From assembly GCA_022749295.1 (NCBI GenBank), contig CP062007.1, positions 1,736,001 through 1,800,000 on the forward strand: a DNA stretch of 64,000 bases, in the 5' to 3' direction. The stretch comes from Flavobacteriaceae bacterium GSB9. GTDB lineage: Bacteria; Bacteroidota; Bacteroidia; Flavobacteriales; Flavobacteriaceae. The position numbers were made by a program, and so were the translations under genes. Shown piece by piece: positions 1 through 8,612 of the stretch (position 1 is the stretch's first letter; each line of letters starts with the position of its first letter). Below the pieces are notes generated by a model. The model was not told the DNA's origin. It did no database searches and worked only from the letters and a program-made list of their open reading frames with translations.

Positions 1-583
1 GCGTAAAAGGCTTATAATAGGAAAAGTTGTTATCGCGCCAAGTATAATGCGTGGTTGCCGATAACGATGTACCGGCACCAGTTGCTCCTGTTACAGCGTT
101 AATATGCACATCGGTGATAAGCAAATTTTTATTAGCCAATGGCAACAGTCCCAGCTGAATGGCCGTAGCAAAACAGCCTGGATTAGCAATATAGTTCGCT
201 TCGGTTATAGCTTTTCTCTGTAATTCCGGTAAGCCATATACAAAAGTTTTTCCATCAAAAACTTTACCGGCCTCCAATCTAAAATCGTTACCTAGATCGA
301 TAATTTTAGTGTTTTCAGAGAACGAATTTGCCGATAAAAATTTTACCGAATTACCATGCCCTAAGCATAAGAACAACACATCAACGTTTGGGTTTACAGT
401 ATCGGTAAATTCTAAATCCAATGTACCCACCAAATCTCGGTGCACCTTGCTTATTTTATTACCCGCATTTGATGTACTGAACACAAAATTAATTTCAGCT
501 TCGGGATGATTTATTAATAATCTAATTAATTCACCAGCTGTGTATCCTGCCCCACCAATTATTCCTACTTGAATCTGTTTCAT
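1..583 (-). CDS. argC: N-acetyl-gamma-glutamyl-phosphate reductase, C-terminus cut by window edge
   Basis: Third step of arginine biosynthesis: NADPH-dependent reduction of N-acetylglutamyl phosphate to the semialdehyde, in the cytoplasm. Reading the minus strand from the ATG at 583 gives MKQIQVGIIGGAGYTAGELI, with the family's Rossmann start GxxGxxG and the GYTGxEL-like segment. Further on, the catalytic-cysteine segment ANPGCFATAIQLGLLPL is clear. About 194 codons are present of the roughly 320 expected, and the frame stays open to the edge. It lies 92 bases after argG on the same strand, so it belongs to the arg operon starting near 2820. Identity is secure; only the length is unknown. Confidence 0.95.
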   Translation of the reverse strand, partial: MKQIQVGIIGGAGYTAGELIRLLINHPEAEINFVFSTSNAGNKISKVHRDLVGTLDLEFTDTVNPNVDVLFLCLGHGNSVKFLSANSFSENTKIIDLGNDFRLEAGKVFDGKTFVYGLPELQRKAITEANYIANPGCFATAIQLGLLPLANKNLLITDVHINAVTGATGAGTSLSATTHYTWRDNNFSYYKPFT

Positions 584-604
584 TTTTATATTTTTTTCAA
601 TTCC

Positions 605-664
605 TGAAATTGAGATGCTTAAATAAGGCTTCAACAACGCTCAGCCTGACAATTTAGCATGACA
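605..664. repeat. Interspersed intergenic repeat fragment
   Basis: The gap between argG and argC holds a stretch that on the minus strand reads TGTCAGGCTGAGCG, then a GTTGAAGCC-like segment, then AAGCATCTC. This resembles the TGTCAnnCTGAGCG..AAG.ATCTC dispersed repeats common between flavobacterial genes. It is short and probably a remnant. Its position inside the arg operon means it would be transcribed. Confidence 0.4.
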
Positions 665-675
665 AAAAGCCGATT

Positions 676-1854
676 TTATTTCGAGTTTACTTGCTGGTAT
701 ATTTTGTTCTGGTTGCCTACAATCTTGATAAAGCCTTTGGCTTCATCGGCAGTCCAGCCTTTATTTTCTTCACCGTAGCTTCCAAATTTTGCACGCATTA
801 AATCGTGTTCAGATGAAATACCATCCAATGAAAAATGATATGGCTTCAACGTTACGGTTACATCACCCGTAACTTTATCTTGGCTACTTTGCAAAAAGGC
901 TTCCATATCGCGCATTACTGGATCTAAATACTGACCTTCGTGCAGATGCATGCCGTAGAAACTCGCAATGTACTCTTTGTGTTGCAATTGCCATTTGGTA
1001 AGCGTATGTTTTTCCAAAAGGTGATGCGCTTTTATAGTAATTAGGGCAGCAGCCGCTTCAAAACCTACACGTCCTTTAATACCTACGATAGTATCGCCCA
1101 CATGAATATCTCTTCCAATGGCGTAGGCTGAAGCCAAATTGTTAAGCACCTCGATATTTACTTCAGGACTGTTTTCAACACCGTTTACAGCAACCAATTC
1201 TCCTTTTTCAAAAGTTAATTTTACTTTTTCTTCTTCGGCATGTTTTAATTGCGATGGATATGCTTCATTTGGAAGTGGTTTTTCAGAAGTTAAGGTTTCT
1301 GCTCCACCTACACTCGTCCCCCAAAGGCCTTTATTAATAGAATATTTAGCTTTTTCCCAAGACATATCAATTCCATTTTCTTTAAGGTAATCGATTTCTT
1401 GTTGTCTGGTTAATTTTTCATCACGAATTGGGGTGATAATTTTAATATTAGGCGCCAAGGTTTGAAAAATCATATCAAAACGTACTTGATCGTTACCTGC
1501 TCCTGTGCTACCGTGGGCAATATACTCTGCCCCTATACTTTTTGCATACTCAATAATTTCGATGGCCTGTATAATACGCTCGGCACTTACCGACAACGGA
1601 TACGTGTTATTTTTAAGTACATTCCCAAAAATTAAATACTTCACCACCTTTTGATAAAATGTGGCAACAGCATCTATGTTTTTATAGGTTGAAACCCCCA
1701 TTTTATAAGCATTGCTCTCTATGTGGTCAATTTCTTTTTTGGTAAAGCCGCCCGTGTTTACACTTACGGCATGTACGTCGTATTCTTTAGATAAACTAAC
1801 GGCGCAATACGAGGTATCTAACCCGCCACTGTAGGCTATCACTAATTTTTTCAT
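676..1854 (-). CDS. argG: Argininosuccinate synthase
   Basis: Joins citrulline and aspartate with ATP to make argininosuccinate, the penultimate arginine step. The 392-residue protein begins MKKLVIAYSGGLDTSYCAVS and carries the SGGLDTS ATP-pyrophosphatase P-loop at residues 9-15. The segment HGSTGAGNDQVRFD is the family's second signature (STGxGNDQVRF). Length fits the roughly 390-400 residue bacterial enzyme. It starts at an ATG 86 bases after the GNAT gene and is followed by argC, all on the minus strand, so the three are probably co-transcribed from the promoter near 2825-2854. Confidence 0.97.
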   Translation of the reverse strand: MKKLVIAYSGGLDTSYCAVSLSKEYDVHAVSVNTGGFTKKEIDHIESNAYKMGVSTYKNIDAVATFYQKVVKYLIFGNVLKNNTYPLSVSAERIIQAIEIIEYAKSIGAEYIAHGSTGAGNDQVRFDMIFQTLAPNIKIITPIRDEKLTRQQEIDYLKENGIDMSWEKAKYSINKGLWGTSVGGAETLTSEKPLPNEAYPSQLKHAEEEKVKLTFEKGELVAVNGVENSPEVNIEVLNNLASAYAIGRDIHVGDTIVGIKGRVGFEAAAALITIKAHHLLEKHTLTKWQLQHKEYIASFYGMHLHEGQYLDPVMRDMEAFLQSSQDKVTGDVTVTLKPYHFSLDGISSEHDLMRAKFGSYGEENKGWTADEAKGFIKIVGNQNKIYQQVNSK

Positions 1855-1940
1855 TTACTTTTATTTATTGTTTTTTAATTGAAATATGTAACATCCATAG
1901 TATGCTTATTTATCCATTGCTATACTTAGCAATGGATGTT

Positions 1941-2537
1941 TCATATATTCGGAAATTTATTTTTTAAAATCTTATTAATCTGGTTAAGTTTAGATTCGAA
2001 ATAAGGGTTAACGTAATATCTATATTTGTACTCATCTCTTAGTTTTCCTAATTTTTCTAAGGTTGAAATTAATACTGGCGACAGGTCTTTTAGCGTAATA
2101 AACCTCATACCCAATAACTGATTGTTATGATGAACAGCTGGTTCTTGAGCGATTGAAATAAGAAAATCTTTCTTAAAATTTTGCGACAATAAATCCATGA
2201 GAAGCAACCCCAAATTATGGTTTCTATGCGCTTGATGAATCCACAACGAGGAACGTTCATATACAGAAAATTTATCTACAACGTGCCTGTGTGCAAAAAT
2301 ATGCCCATAAATTTCACCGTCTTTCATTAGGAGGTAGCAACCATTTTTTAAACGGTCTAACAACATCCCAACATTGGCATGAAACATGGCCGGAAGGTTT
2401 TTAGTTCTTTCAGAGATAACCTGCAAATGCGTTGCCGAAATCTCATGAGTAAAAACAATTTCTAAACCTTGTGTTTCACAATAGGCTTTTGCTTCCTCAA
2501 TTACAGTATTTTTCTCTATATCCAATATTGAATCCAT
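1941..2537 (-). CDS. GNAT-family N-acetyltransferase, first gene of arg operon
   Basis: A 198-residue GNAT-like acetyltransferase. A conserved-looking core (CYLLMKDGEIYGHIFAHR, then SSLWIHQAHRNHNLGLLLMDLL) resembles the strand-4 and acetyl-CoA-binding region, with the R/QxxGxG motif loosely represented as HRNHNLGLLL. The ATG at 2537 is preferred: reading 9 bases further upstream would need a TTG. It is the first gene after the arg leader and sits 86 bases ahead of argG. In flavobacteria a GNAT gene often opens the arg operon and may supply the N-acetylation of glutamate or a related substrate. That role is inferred from context. Confidence 0.8.
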   Translation of the reverse strand: MDSILDIEKNTVIEEAKAYCETQGLEIVFTHEISATHLQVISERTKNLPAMFHANVGMLLDRLKNGCYLLMKDGEIYGHIFAHRHVVDKFSVYERSSLWIHQAHRNHNLGLLLMDLLSQNFKKDFLISIAQEPAVHHNNQLLGMRFITLKDLSPVLISTLEKLGKLRDEYKYRYYVNPYFESKLNQINKILKNKFPNI

Positions 2538-2580
2538 TTTCAACAATAATTACACCTTAGGCTTGAACAACAAAGGGCTT

Positions 2581-2601
2581 AAAAAGCCATACTATGGCTT
2601 T
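2581..2601 (-). terminator. Attenuator-type terminator hairpin in arg leader
   Basis: On the minus strand an 8-bp perfect stem AAAGCCAT / ATGGCTTT with a 3-base loop ends in a short U run (five U counting the stem). It lies between the leader peptide (2668-2760) and the first operon gene (2537), where an attenuator should be. The U tract is short, so termination may be partial. Confidence 0.55.
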
Positions 2602-2667
2602 AAATTTCTATTCTAAATAATAACGAAAATTAAAAGTAGCGAATACTTTCTTAAACTGAATAGCCCC

Positions 2668-2760
2668 TTAGGGGCGAGTTTGAGGAAAACGCGCAACAAC
2701 AGCTCTAGCAGGTTTTGCTAAAATATAAGAGATAGGAGATATGTTGTTTCCTGTTTTCAC
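2668..2760 (-). CDS. Putative arginine leader peptide (30 aa)
   Basis: A 30-codon reading frame from a GTG at 2760 to TAA at 2668, upstream of the arg operon. Its C-terminal part reads RAVVARFPQTRP, with three arginines (codons AGA, CGT, CGC) in the last 12 residues. An in-frame stop at 2773-2775 excludes a longer peptide, and there is no in-frame ATG. The stop codon is the loop of a perfect GCCCC-TAA-GGGGC hairpin (2663-2675). A second GGGGC at 2802-2806 can pair with the same GCCCC, so two structures exclude each other. A terminator hairpin follows at 2581-2601. The promoter, Arg codons, competing hairpins and terminator together suggest ribosome-mediated attenuation by charged tRNA-Arg. 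Translation is inferred, not shown. Confidence 0.55.
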   Translation of the reverse strand: MKTGNNISPISYILAKPARAVVARFPQTRP

Positions 2761-2824
2761 TGAATAACTATCTTACTATTAACTCTAAATCGTCGGCGTG
2801 AGCCCCTTTCGTTAATATAAGGCG

Positions 2825-2854
2825 CAAAATTACAACTTATTATGAATTACACAA
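2825..2854 (-). promoter_or_regulatory. Bacteroidota-type promoter for arg operon
   Basis: On the minus strand a TTG (plus 2852-2854), a 19-base spacer and TAATTTTG (plus 2825-2832) match the Bacteroidota -33/-7 pattern with consensus -7 TAnnTTTG. Transcription would begin near 2818, giving a leader of about 280 bases before the GNAT start. The GGGGC element at 2802-2806 would lie near the 5' end of the RNA. Confidence 0.6.
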
Positions 2855-2927
2855 CATTAAAACACAAGAATTAAGCATATTCATACCCAATTTTTTAAAT
2901 AGTCGTTTATTTGCGCCAACAATTATA

Positions 2928-3434
2928 TTACTCTACAATAAATTTACCTCGCATAAGAGCATAATGTCCAGGGAAACTACATAAAAACTCGTAAGTTCCC
3001 TTCTCCGGTGCATCAAATTCTACCACGGCAACTTCGCCTCCTCCTATTAGCTTAGTGTGTGCTATAACATCTTGAGTGTTTTCGGGTATAAATTCGTTAT
3101 TCTTGTAAGCTGCTGCTTTGTTTCCAAAGGTCATTACGTCAACACCTTGTTTGAGCAACACAAAATTATGCCCCATAACATTTTTATCCATTTTACCAAT
3201 GTGTCTTAGCGTAACCTTCACTTCTTTCCCAGCTTCAATCCTTATTTCCTTTTTGTTGAATTGCATGGCATCATTAGCTGTTATAACGATGTTATTGGGG
3301 TTTTGTGGTACAACCTTTGAAGGCTCTGAAGTTTTTTCATAAGTAAAACCCTCGTTTTTATTTTTTGCTTTATTGCCACATCCAAACATTAGTACCGAGC
3401 AAAGCAACAAAGCGAAAATTTGAAATGTTTTCAT
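2928..3434 (-). CDS. azu: Azurin-like blue copper lipoprotein
   Basis: Small type-1 copper electron carrier, exported and membrane anchored. The N-terminus has a signal peptide ending in the lipobox MFGCGN (Cys 19). The cupredoxin domain follows: the first copper His is in MGHNFVLL, and the C-terminal loop FLCSFPGHYALMRG supplies Cys, His and Met in the azurin order. At 168 residues it is longer than mature azurin (about 128) because of the lipid anchor and a linker. It starts 10 bases after gapN on the same strand, so the two are likely co-transcribed, although no functional tie between them is obvious. Confidence 0.92.
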   Translation of the reverse strand: MKTFQIFALLLCSVLMFGCGNKAKNKNEGFTYEKTSEPSKVVPQNPNNIVITANDAMQFNKKEIRIEAGKEVKVTLRHIGKMDKNVMGHNFVLLKQGVDVMTFGNKAAAYKNNEFIPENTQDVIAHTKLIGGGEVAVVEFDAPEKGTYEFLCSFPGHYALMRGKFIVE

Positions 3435-3444
3435 TGTTTTAAAA

Positions 3445-5037
3445 TTATAAAATATAATCTGTGCTTATAAAGTTAGAGGTTTTACGTTCTAAAAGTTCTT
3501 CTAAAATGGCATTGTTGTATTCGTTATCTTTTGAAGCAACAAAGGTTCTTATTGAAAACGACCGTAACGCATCGTGCACGCTCAAGGTTCCAAAAGCCGA
3601 ATCCTTTCTCCCTGTAAATGGATAAACATCTGGTCCACGTTGGCAAGAACTATTAAGGTTTACACGGCAAACTAAGTTAACAAGTGTGTCGATGAGCGGC
3701 GACAAGGTTTGTACATTTTTACCAAACAAACTGACTTGCTGACCATAATTAGACTCGGCCATATCATTTAAAGGTTCGTTAATATCTGAAAACGGTACAA
3801 CAGGAATTAATGGTCCAAACTGTTCTTCTTTAAATGCACGCATACTTTCATCTACAGGGTAAAGCACAGCCGGAAAAATAAAGTTTTCACTAAGCGCCCC
3901 ACCTTTTTCATTCAATATTTTAGCACCTTTACTTACGGCATCATCAATAAGCTCTTGAATATAAGCGGGCTTATCAACTTCTGGAAGCGGAGTTAATTTT
4001 GCTCCTTCTTCCCAAGGATTTCCAAATTTGAGATGATCTACTTTATAAGAAAAACGACGATTAAACTCTTCAACAACCGATTCATGTACATAAAGCACTT
4101 TAAGGGCGGTACACCGTTGCCCGTTAAAAGACAAGGTACCGGAAATACATTCTTCAACAGCCAAATCTAAATCGGCATCGGGTAAAATAATAGCTGGATT
4201 TTTAGCTTCCAACCCTAAAACCATACGCAACCTATTCCCCTTTGGATGCTGTGCTTGTAAGGCATTTGCCGATTTGCTGTTACCAATTAATGCCAAAACA
4301 TCAATTTTGCCTGATTTCATGATTGGACTAGCCAAAACTCTTCCACGGCCATAAATAACATTTACGACACCTTTTGGAAAACTATTTTGAAAGGCCTCCA
4401 ACAACGGGGAAATAAGGAGTACACCAAGCTTAGCTGGTTTAAAAATTACCGTATTCCCCATTATCAAGGCCGGAATAAGTAATGTAAAAGTTTCATTTAA
4501 CGGATAATTATAAGGTCCCAAACACAAAACAACACCAAGTGGCCCACGCCGTATGTGTGCATAAACACCCGAGTTTTTTTCAAATTTAGCTGAATCACGA
4601 TCTAATTGTTTGTAGTCTTCAATAGTATCGTAAATATAATCAACCGTTCTATCGAACTCCTTTTGAGAATCTGGCAGATTTTTACCAATTTCCCACATGA
4701 TGAATTTAACCACCTCTTCGCGTTTGGTCTTCATTTGTTCAACAAACTTCTCCATGCAAGCAATTCTATCGGCCACCTTCATTGTTGGCCACAAACCTTG
4801 TCCGCTTCCATAAGCCGAAACAGCTGAATTTAAAGCTTCCATAGCCTCTTCTTCACCCAATTGCGGTACCGTACCCAGCAATGTAGGACGATATTTAGAA
4901 GTTGAGGAAATTGTAGAATACACCTCGGCAGTATCGCCTTCCCAATGCTTTAATTCGCCATTGGCCAAGTAAGTGTTTTGATGGTATATCGATTCGATTT
5001 TAAACTCTTGTGGAATGTCTTGAAATGTATCGCTCAT
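3445..5037 (-). CDS. gapN: NADP-dependent glyceraldehyde-3-phosphate dehydrogenase (aldehyde dehydrogenase family)
   Basis: A 530-residue aldehyde dehydrogenase. The general-base Glu lies in [11 protein letters not shown], the nucleophilic Cys in [14 protein letters not shown], and the cofactor-binding segment is FKPAKLGV. The overall sequence resembles the flavobacterial proteins annotated as non-phosphorylating NADP-GAPDH, which oxidise glyceraldehyde-3-phosphate directly to 3-phosphoglycerate and make NADPH. Substrate assignment within the superfamily is by similarity, so another aldehyde substrate is possible. It is cytosolic, starts at an ATG, and is followed 10 bases later by the azurin gene. 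Confidence 0.82.
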   Translation of the reverse strand: MSDTFQDIPQEFKIESIYHQNTYLANGELKHWEGDTAEVYSTISSTSKYRPTLLGTVPQLGEEEAMEALNSAVSAYGSGQGLWPTMKVADRIACMEKFVEQMKTKREEVVKFIMWEIGKNLPDSQKEFDRTVDYIYDTIEDYKQLDRDSAKFEKNSGVYAHIRRGPLGVVLCLGPYNYPLNETFTLLIPALIMGNTVIFKPAKLGVLLISPLLEAFQNSFPKGVVNVIYGRGRVLASPIMKSGKIDVLALIGNSKSANALQAQHPKGNRLRMVLGLEAKNPAIILPDADLDLAVEECISGTLSFNGQRCTALKVLYVHESVVEEFNRRFSYKVDHLKFGNPWEEGAKLTPLPEVDKPAYIQELIDDAVSKGAKILNEKGGALSENFIFPAVLYPVDESMRAFKEEQFGPLIPVVPFSDINEPLNDMAESNYGQQVSLFGKNVQTLSPLIDTLVNLVCRVNLNSSCQRGPDVYPFTGRKDSAFGTLSVHDALRSFSIRTFVASKDNEYNNAILEELLERKTSNFISTDYIL

Positions 5038-5172
5038 TAGATTGATTTTATATTAATAGCCAATGCCCTACTACAGGCTTTACTTCAGTTGTTTTACCTA
5101 AATTTAAGGTTAAAAGTAAAGAAAAATTAGTTAGAATTTGGGGTTGTATCATTCAGAATTAGGAGTTATACC

Positions 5173-5188
5173 GCGAAAACGATTTCGC
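5173..5188. other. Short hairpin between ilvA and gapN
   Basis: A perfect 6-bp inverted repeat GCGAAA / TTTCGC with a 4-base loop lies in the 167-base gap between gapN and the end of ilvA. No U run follows on the minus strand, so it is a weak candidate for the 3' end of the ilv transcript. Nothing else is recognisable in this gap. Confidence 0.3.
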
Positions 5189-5204
5189 ATTTAAATGGTA
5201 TAAA

Positions 5205-6470
5205 TCAAACCAAGAACTGAAACAAATCAGGTTTATCATTTAGGTAATCGCCATAAAATTTCCGTTGTTTCATTTTAGAGATTAGTGGCTTCAGGTCATC
5301 GGCAGATTTTAAACGTACTCCTACTACGGCCGAACCATTTTCCCTGTTGGTTTTCTTAGCGTATTGAAAATACGTAATATCATCGTTTTCTCCTAAAATT
5401 TCAACTACAAATTCCTTTAATGCACCAGCTCGTTGTGGAAAGTTGACAATAAAATAATGCTTTAAATTAGCGTAAAGTAACGCCCGTTCTTTTATCTCTG
5501 CCGTTCGGGTAATATCGTTATTACTGCCACTAACTACACAAACTACGGTTTTACCTTTTATTTTTTCGGCATAAAAATCGAGCGCTGAAATACTCAATGC
5601 TCCAGCGGGCTCGACTACAGTTGCGTCTTTATTATATAGTTCCAAAATAGTTTCGCACACTTTGCCTTCAGGTACGGTAATTACATCATCCAGATTTTTT
5701 TTGCAGATGGCAAAGTTTAAATCGCCCACCCGCTTAACGGCTGCACCATCAACAAACTTTTCAATGTGTTCCAACTCGGTATTTTTGTTGTTTTCAATAG
5801 ACACTTTCATCGATGGGGCGCCCTCAGGCTCTACGCCTATAATTTTTGTTTTTGGCGACAAGGTTTTAAATACGGTTGAAAGCCCCGATGCCAAACCGCC
5901 TCCACCAATGGCAATAAATACATAATCAATTGGCGCTGTTGATTGTTCTAAAATTTCGAGTCCGATAGTCGCTTGGCCTTCAATAACCTTTTTATCATCA
6001 AAAGGGTGGATAAATATTTTACCCTGTTCTTTACATTCGGCCATTGCGGCCCGACTGGCATCATCAAAAGTATCGCCAACAAGCTTAATCTCAATAAAAT
6101 CCTCACCAAACATTTTGACCTGCTCTATTTTTTGATTGGGCGTGGGCGACGGCATAAAAACAGTGCCTTTTATTTTCAATAATTTACACGATAAGGCCAC
6201 TCCTTGTGCATGATTACCGGCACTAGCACACACTACCCCTTTTAATGCCTCAGCTTGGGTTAGTGAGCTAATTTTATTGTATGCGCCACGGATTTTATAT
6301 GAACGTACTTGCTGAAGGTCTTCACGTTTAAGTAAAATATTAGCATCAAACTTTTTGGACAACCTGAAGCTCTGACTTAAAGCGGTTACTTCTGAAACGC
6401 TTATAATCGTTTCGGCTGCTTTCTTCACGTCATCCATACTGGGGAAATAGGTTTTCTGCTGCGCTTTCAT
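5205..6470 (-). CDS. ilvA: Threonine dehydratase (biosynthetic, with regulatory ACT-like domain)
   Basis: Converts threonine to 2-oxobutanoate plus ammonia, the first committed step to isoleucine; PLP-dependent and cytosolic. The PLP lysine is in RSYKIRGAYNK (Lys 59), the glycine-rich phosphate loop is GGGGLASGL, and VVSGSNNDI closes the PLP site. The C-terminal part from about residue 330 (HYFIVNFPQRAGALKEFV) is an ACT-like regulatory domain, expected for isoleucine feedback. I start at the ATG at 6470. An ATG further upstream (6515) falls inside the terminator hairpin at 6492-6529 and adds a segment unlike the family. It is last in the ilv cluster, 92 bases after ilvC. Confidence 0.95.
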   Translation of the reverse strand: MKAQQKTYFPSMDDVKKAAETIISVSEVTALSQSFRLSKKFDANILLKREDLQQVRSYKIRGAYNKISSLTQAEALKGVVCASAGNHAQGVALSCKLLKIKGTVFMPSPTPNQKIEQVKMFGEDFIEIKLVGDTFDDASRAAMAECKEQGKIFIHPFDDKKVIEGQATIGLEILEQSTAPIDYVFIAIGGGGLASGLSTVFKTLSPKTKIIGVEPEGAPSMKVSIENNKNTELEHIEKFVDGAAVKRVGDLNFAICKKNLDDVITVPEGKVCETILELYNKDATVVEPAGALSISALDFYAEKIKGKTVVCVVSGSNNDITRTAEIKERALLYANLKHYFIVNFPQRAGALKEFVVEILGENDDITYFQYAKKTNRENGSAVVGVRLKSADDLKPLISKMKQRKFYGDYLNDKPDLFQFLV

Positions 6471-6491
6471 TCTCTTGATATTTTTAGTAAT

Positions 6492-6529
6492 AAAAAAACC
6501 TGCTGGACTCAACAATCCAACAGGTTTTT
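6492..6529 (-). terminator. Rho-independent terminator between ilvC and ilvA
   Basis: On the minus strand AACCTGTTGGA pairs with TCCAGCAGGTT (11 bp, one G-U) around an 8-base loop, followed by a run of seven T. This is the best-formed terminator in the ilv region. It sits immediately after ilvC and only about 20 bases before the ilvA start, so ilvA is probably expressed at a lower level by read-through or from its own start. Confidence 0.75.
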
Positions 6530-6562
6530 ACCATCAAAATTTAGTTTAGTTTAGTTAATGGC

Positions 6563-8038
6563 TTATACTATTGGTTTCATAGCTGTCATTGAAGCTCTTA
6601 AAAACTCTCCTACTTTTTCAACGGGGTGGCTTCTTAAAGCTTTATTAACTGCAATTAATTTAGCATTATCAACAGCTTTACCGTTATCTTTTGCATAAGG
6701 TTTACCAATTACATCGGTATCTATCTTTTTCATGAAATCGGCCAACAATGGCTTACATGCATGATCAAATAAATAGCATCCGTATTCTGCAGTATCCGAA
6801 ATTACACGGTTCATCTCGAATAATTTCTTTCTCGCGATAGTATTTGCGATAAGTGGCGTTTCGTGTAATGACTCGTAGTAAGCAGAGGCATCGATAATTC
6901 CAGAATCTACCATAGCCTCGAATGCTAGCTCTACACCTGCTTTTACAAATGCCACCATTAAAACACCGTTGTCGTAATACTCTTGCTCAGAGATTTGATC
7001 ATCACCAGCCGGTGTTTTTTCAAATGCAGTTTCGCCTGTTGCCGCTCTCCAATCTAACAATTTCTTATCATCGTTGGCCCAATCTTCCATCATACCTTTT
7101 GAAAATTCACCTTCAATGATATCGTCCATATGCTTTTGGAATAATGGACGCATGATATCTTTCATCTCCTCAGCCAATTCAAACGCTTTGATTTTAGCAG
7201 GGTTAGACAAACGGTCCATCATATTGGTAACACCTCCGTACTTAAGTCCTTCTGTAATGGTTTCCCAACCGTATTGGATTAATTTTGAAGCGTAACCTGG
7301 CTCGATGCCTTTTTCAACCATTTTATCGAAACAAAGGATAGAACCGGTTTGCAACAATCCACATAAAATGGTTTGCTCGCCCATTAAGTCTGATTTCACT
7401 TCTGCAATAAAAGACGATGCCAAAACACCTGCTCTATCGCCACCGGTGGCCACAGCATACGCTTTTGCTTGTGCCCAACCTTTTCCTTCTGGATCGTTTT
7501 CTTCGTGTACAGCGATTAGCGTTGGCACACCAAAACCTCTTTTATACTCTTCACGAACCTCTGAACCAGGCGACTTAGGCGCTACCATAATTACGGTAAG
7601 GTCTTCACGAATTTGCATGCCTTCTTCAACAATATTAAATCCGTGGGAATAAGCTAAAGTCGCTCCTTTTTTCATTAAGGGCATTACGGCATTTACAACA
7701 TTGGTATGTTGCTTATCTGGTGTTAAGTTCAACACCAAATCGGCCGTTGGAATTAATTCTTTATATGTACCTACCGTAAAACCATTTTCTGTTGCATTAA
7801 CGTAAGAAGCGCGCTTTTCTGCTATCGCTGCATCACGTAAGGCATAAGAAATATCCAATCCAGAATCTCTCATGTTCAACCCTTGGTTTAATCCTTGGGC
7901 GCCACATCCTACAATGACGATCTTTTTACCTTTTAAAGCATTTACTCCATCTGAAAACTCTGAAGTGTCCATAAATCTACACTTCGATAATTGATTTAAT
8001 TTGTCTCTTAACGAAAGTGTGTTAAAATAATTTCCCAT
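6563..8038 (-). CDS. ilvC: Ketol-acid reductoisomerase, class II (long form)
   Basis: Isomerises and reduces 2-acetolactate or 2-aceto-2-hydroxybutanoate to the dihydroxy acid, using NADPH and Mg2+, in valine, leucine and isoleucine synthesis. The N-terminal Rossmann segment [16 protein letters not shown] is intact, and the acidic metal ligands are expected in the helical domains ([15 protein letters not shown], then [12 protein letters not shown]). At 491 residues it has the duplicated C-terminal knotted domain of class II enzymes such as the E. coli protein, rather than the roughly 330-residue class I form. It follows ilvN with a 30-base gap and is followed by a terminator. Confidence 0.96.
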   Translation of the reverse strand: MGNYFNTLSLRDKLNQLSKCRFMDTSEFSDGVNALKGKKIVIVGCGAQGLNQGLNMRDSGLDISYALRDAAIAEKRASYVNATENGFTVGTYKELIPTADLVLNLTPDKQHTNVVNAVMPLMKKGATLAYSHGFNIVEEGMQIREDLTVIMVAPKSPGSEVREEYKRGFGVPTLIAVHEENDPEGKGWAQAKAYAVATGGDRAGVLASSFIAEVKSDLMGEQTILCGLLQTGSILCFDKMVEKGIEPGYASKLIQYGWETITEGLKYGGVTNMMDRLSNPAKIKAFELAEEMKDIMRPLFQKHMDDIIEGEFSKGMMEDWANDDKKLLDWRAATGETAFEKTPAGDDQISEQEYYDNGVLMVAFVKAGVELAFEAMVDSGIIDASAYYESLHETPLIANTIARKKLFEMNRVISDTAEYGCYLFDHACKPLLADFMKKIDTDVIGKPYAKDNGKAVDNAKLIAVNKALRSHPVEKVGEFLRASMTAMKPIV

Positions 8039-8068
8039 TTTAAATTTATTGTTATTATTGGTTTGTTT

Positions 8069-8602
8069 TTATTGGTTATTGAATGCTGTTAGCACTTCTG
8101 TTACTTTCATTTCATCTTTAGTTACTGCAATTCTACCAGAACGCACAAACTGCATGATACCAAACACGTTTAAATCGCGACGTAAGGCTTCAATTTCATG
8201 GCGTCGACCAGATTTTTCAAGCACAAAAAACTCGCGGTTCACAGTCACTATTCTGGTATCGCTTTCTTTAATGATGTTTTGTATTTGAGGCTCATCAAAT
8301 AACAAGCTCGACTTAATTTTAAACATACAAGATTCTGTAAAAATAGTTTCATCATCAGTGTGATAATACGCTCGAATTGCTTCAACCTGTTTCTCAATTT
8401 GCTTAACTATTTTCTTGGCATTGGTTTCTGTAATATTTACTACAATTACAAAACGGTTAACGCCATCAATTTCTGATCTTGACGTGGTTAAACTTTCAAT
8501 GTTTATGTGTCTTCGTTGGAATATGGCCGAAATACGGTTTAACAAACCGATGTTATTTTCGGTATATACCGATATGGTGAATGTTTTTATATCTTCGTTC
8601 AT
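8069..8602 (-). CDS. ilvN: Acetolactate synthase small (regulatory) subunit
   Basis: Regulatory partner of the large subunit IlvB; raises activity and confers feedback inhibition by valine. The first half is an ACT domain: FTISVYTENNIGLLNRISAIF with the N(I/L)GLLxRI ligand loop, then RRHINIESLTTSRSE. The second half (EIEALRRDLNVFGIMQFVRSG) is the usual C-terminal extension. At 177 residues it matches the long IlvH/IlvN type. The ATG at 8602 lies 10 bases after the ilvB stop, which implies tight co-translation. Confidence 0.95.
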   Translation of the reverse strand: MNEDIKTFTISVYTENNIGLLNRISAIFQRRHINIESLTTSRSEIDGVNRFVIVVNITETNAKKIVKQIEKQVEAIRAYYHTDDETIFTESCMFKIKSSLLFDEPQIQNIIKESDTRIVTVNREFFVLEKSGRRHEIEALRRDLNVFGIMQFVRSGRIAVTKDEMKVTEVLTAFNNQ

Positions 8603-8612
8603 CTCTGTAGTC

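Noticed and set aside
6471-6515. Upstream ATG start for ilvA at 6515
   Set aside because: It lies inside a strong terminator hairpin and adds 15 residues unlike the family.
7305-7652. 115-codon frame opposite ilvC
   Set aside because: Antisense shadow within a highly conserved gene.
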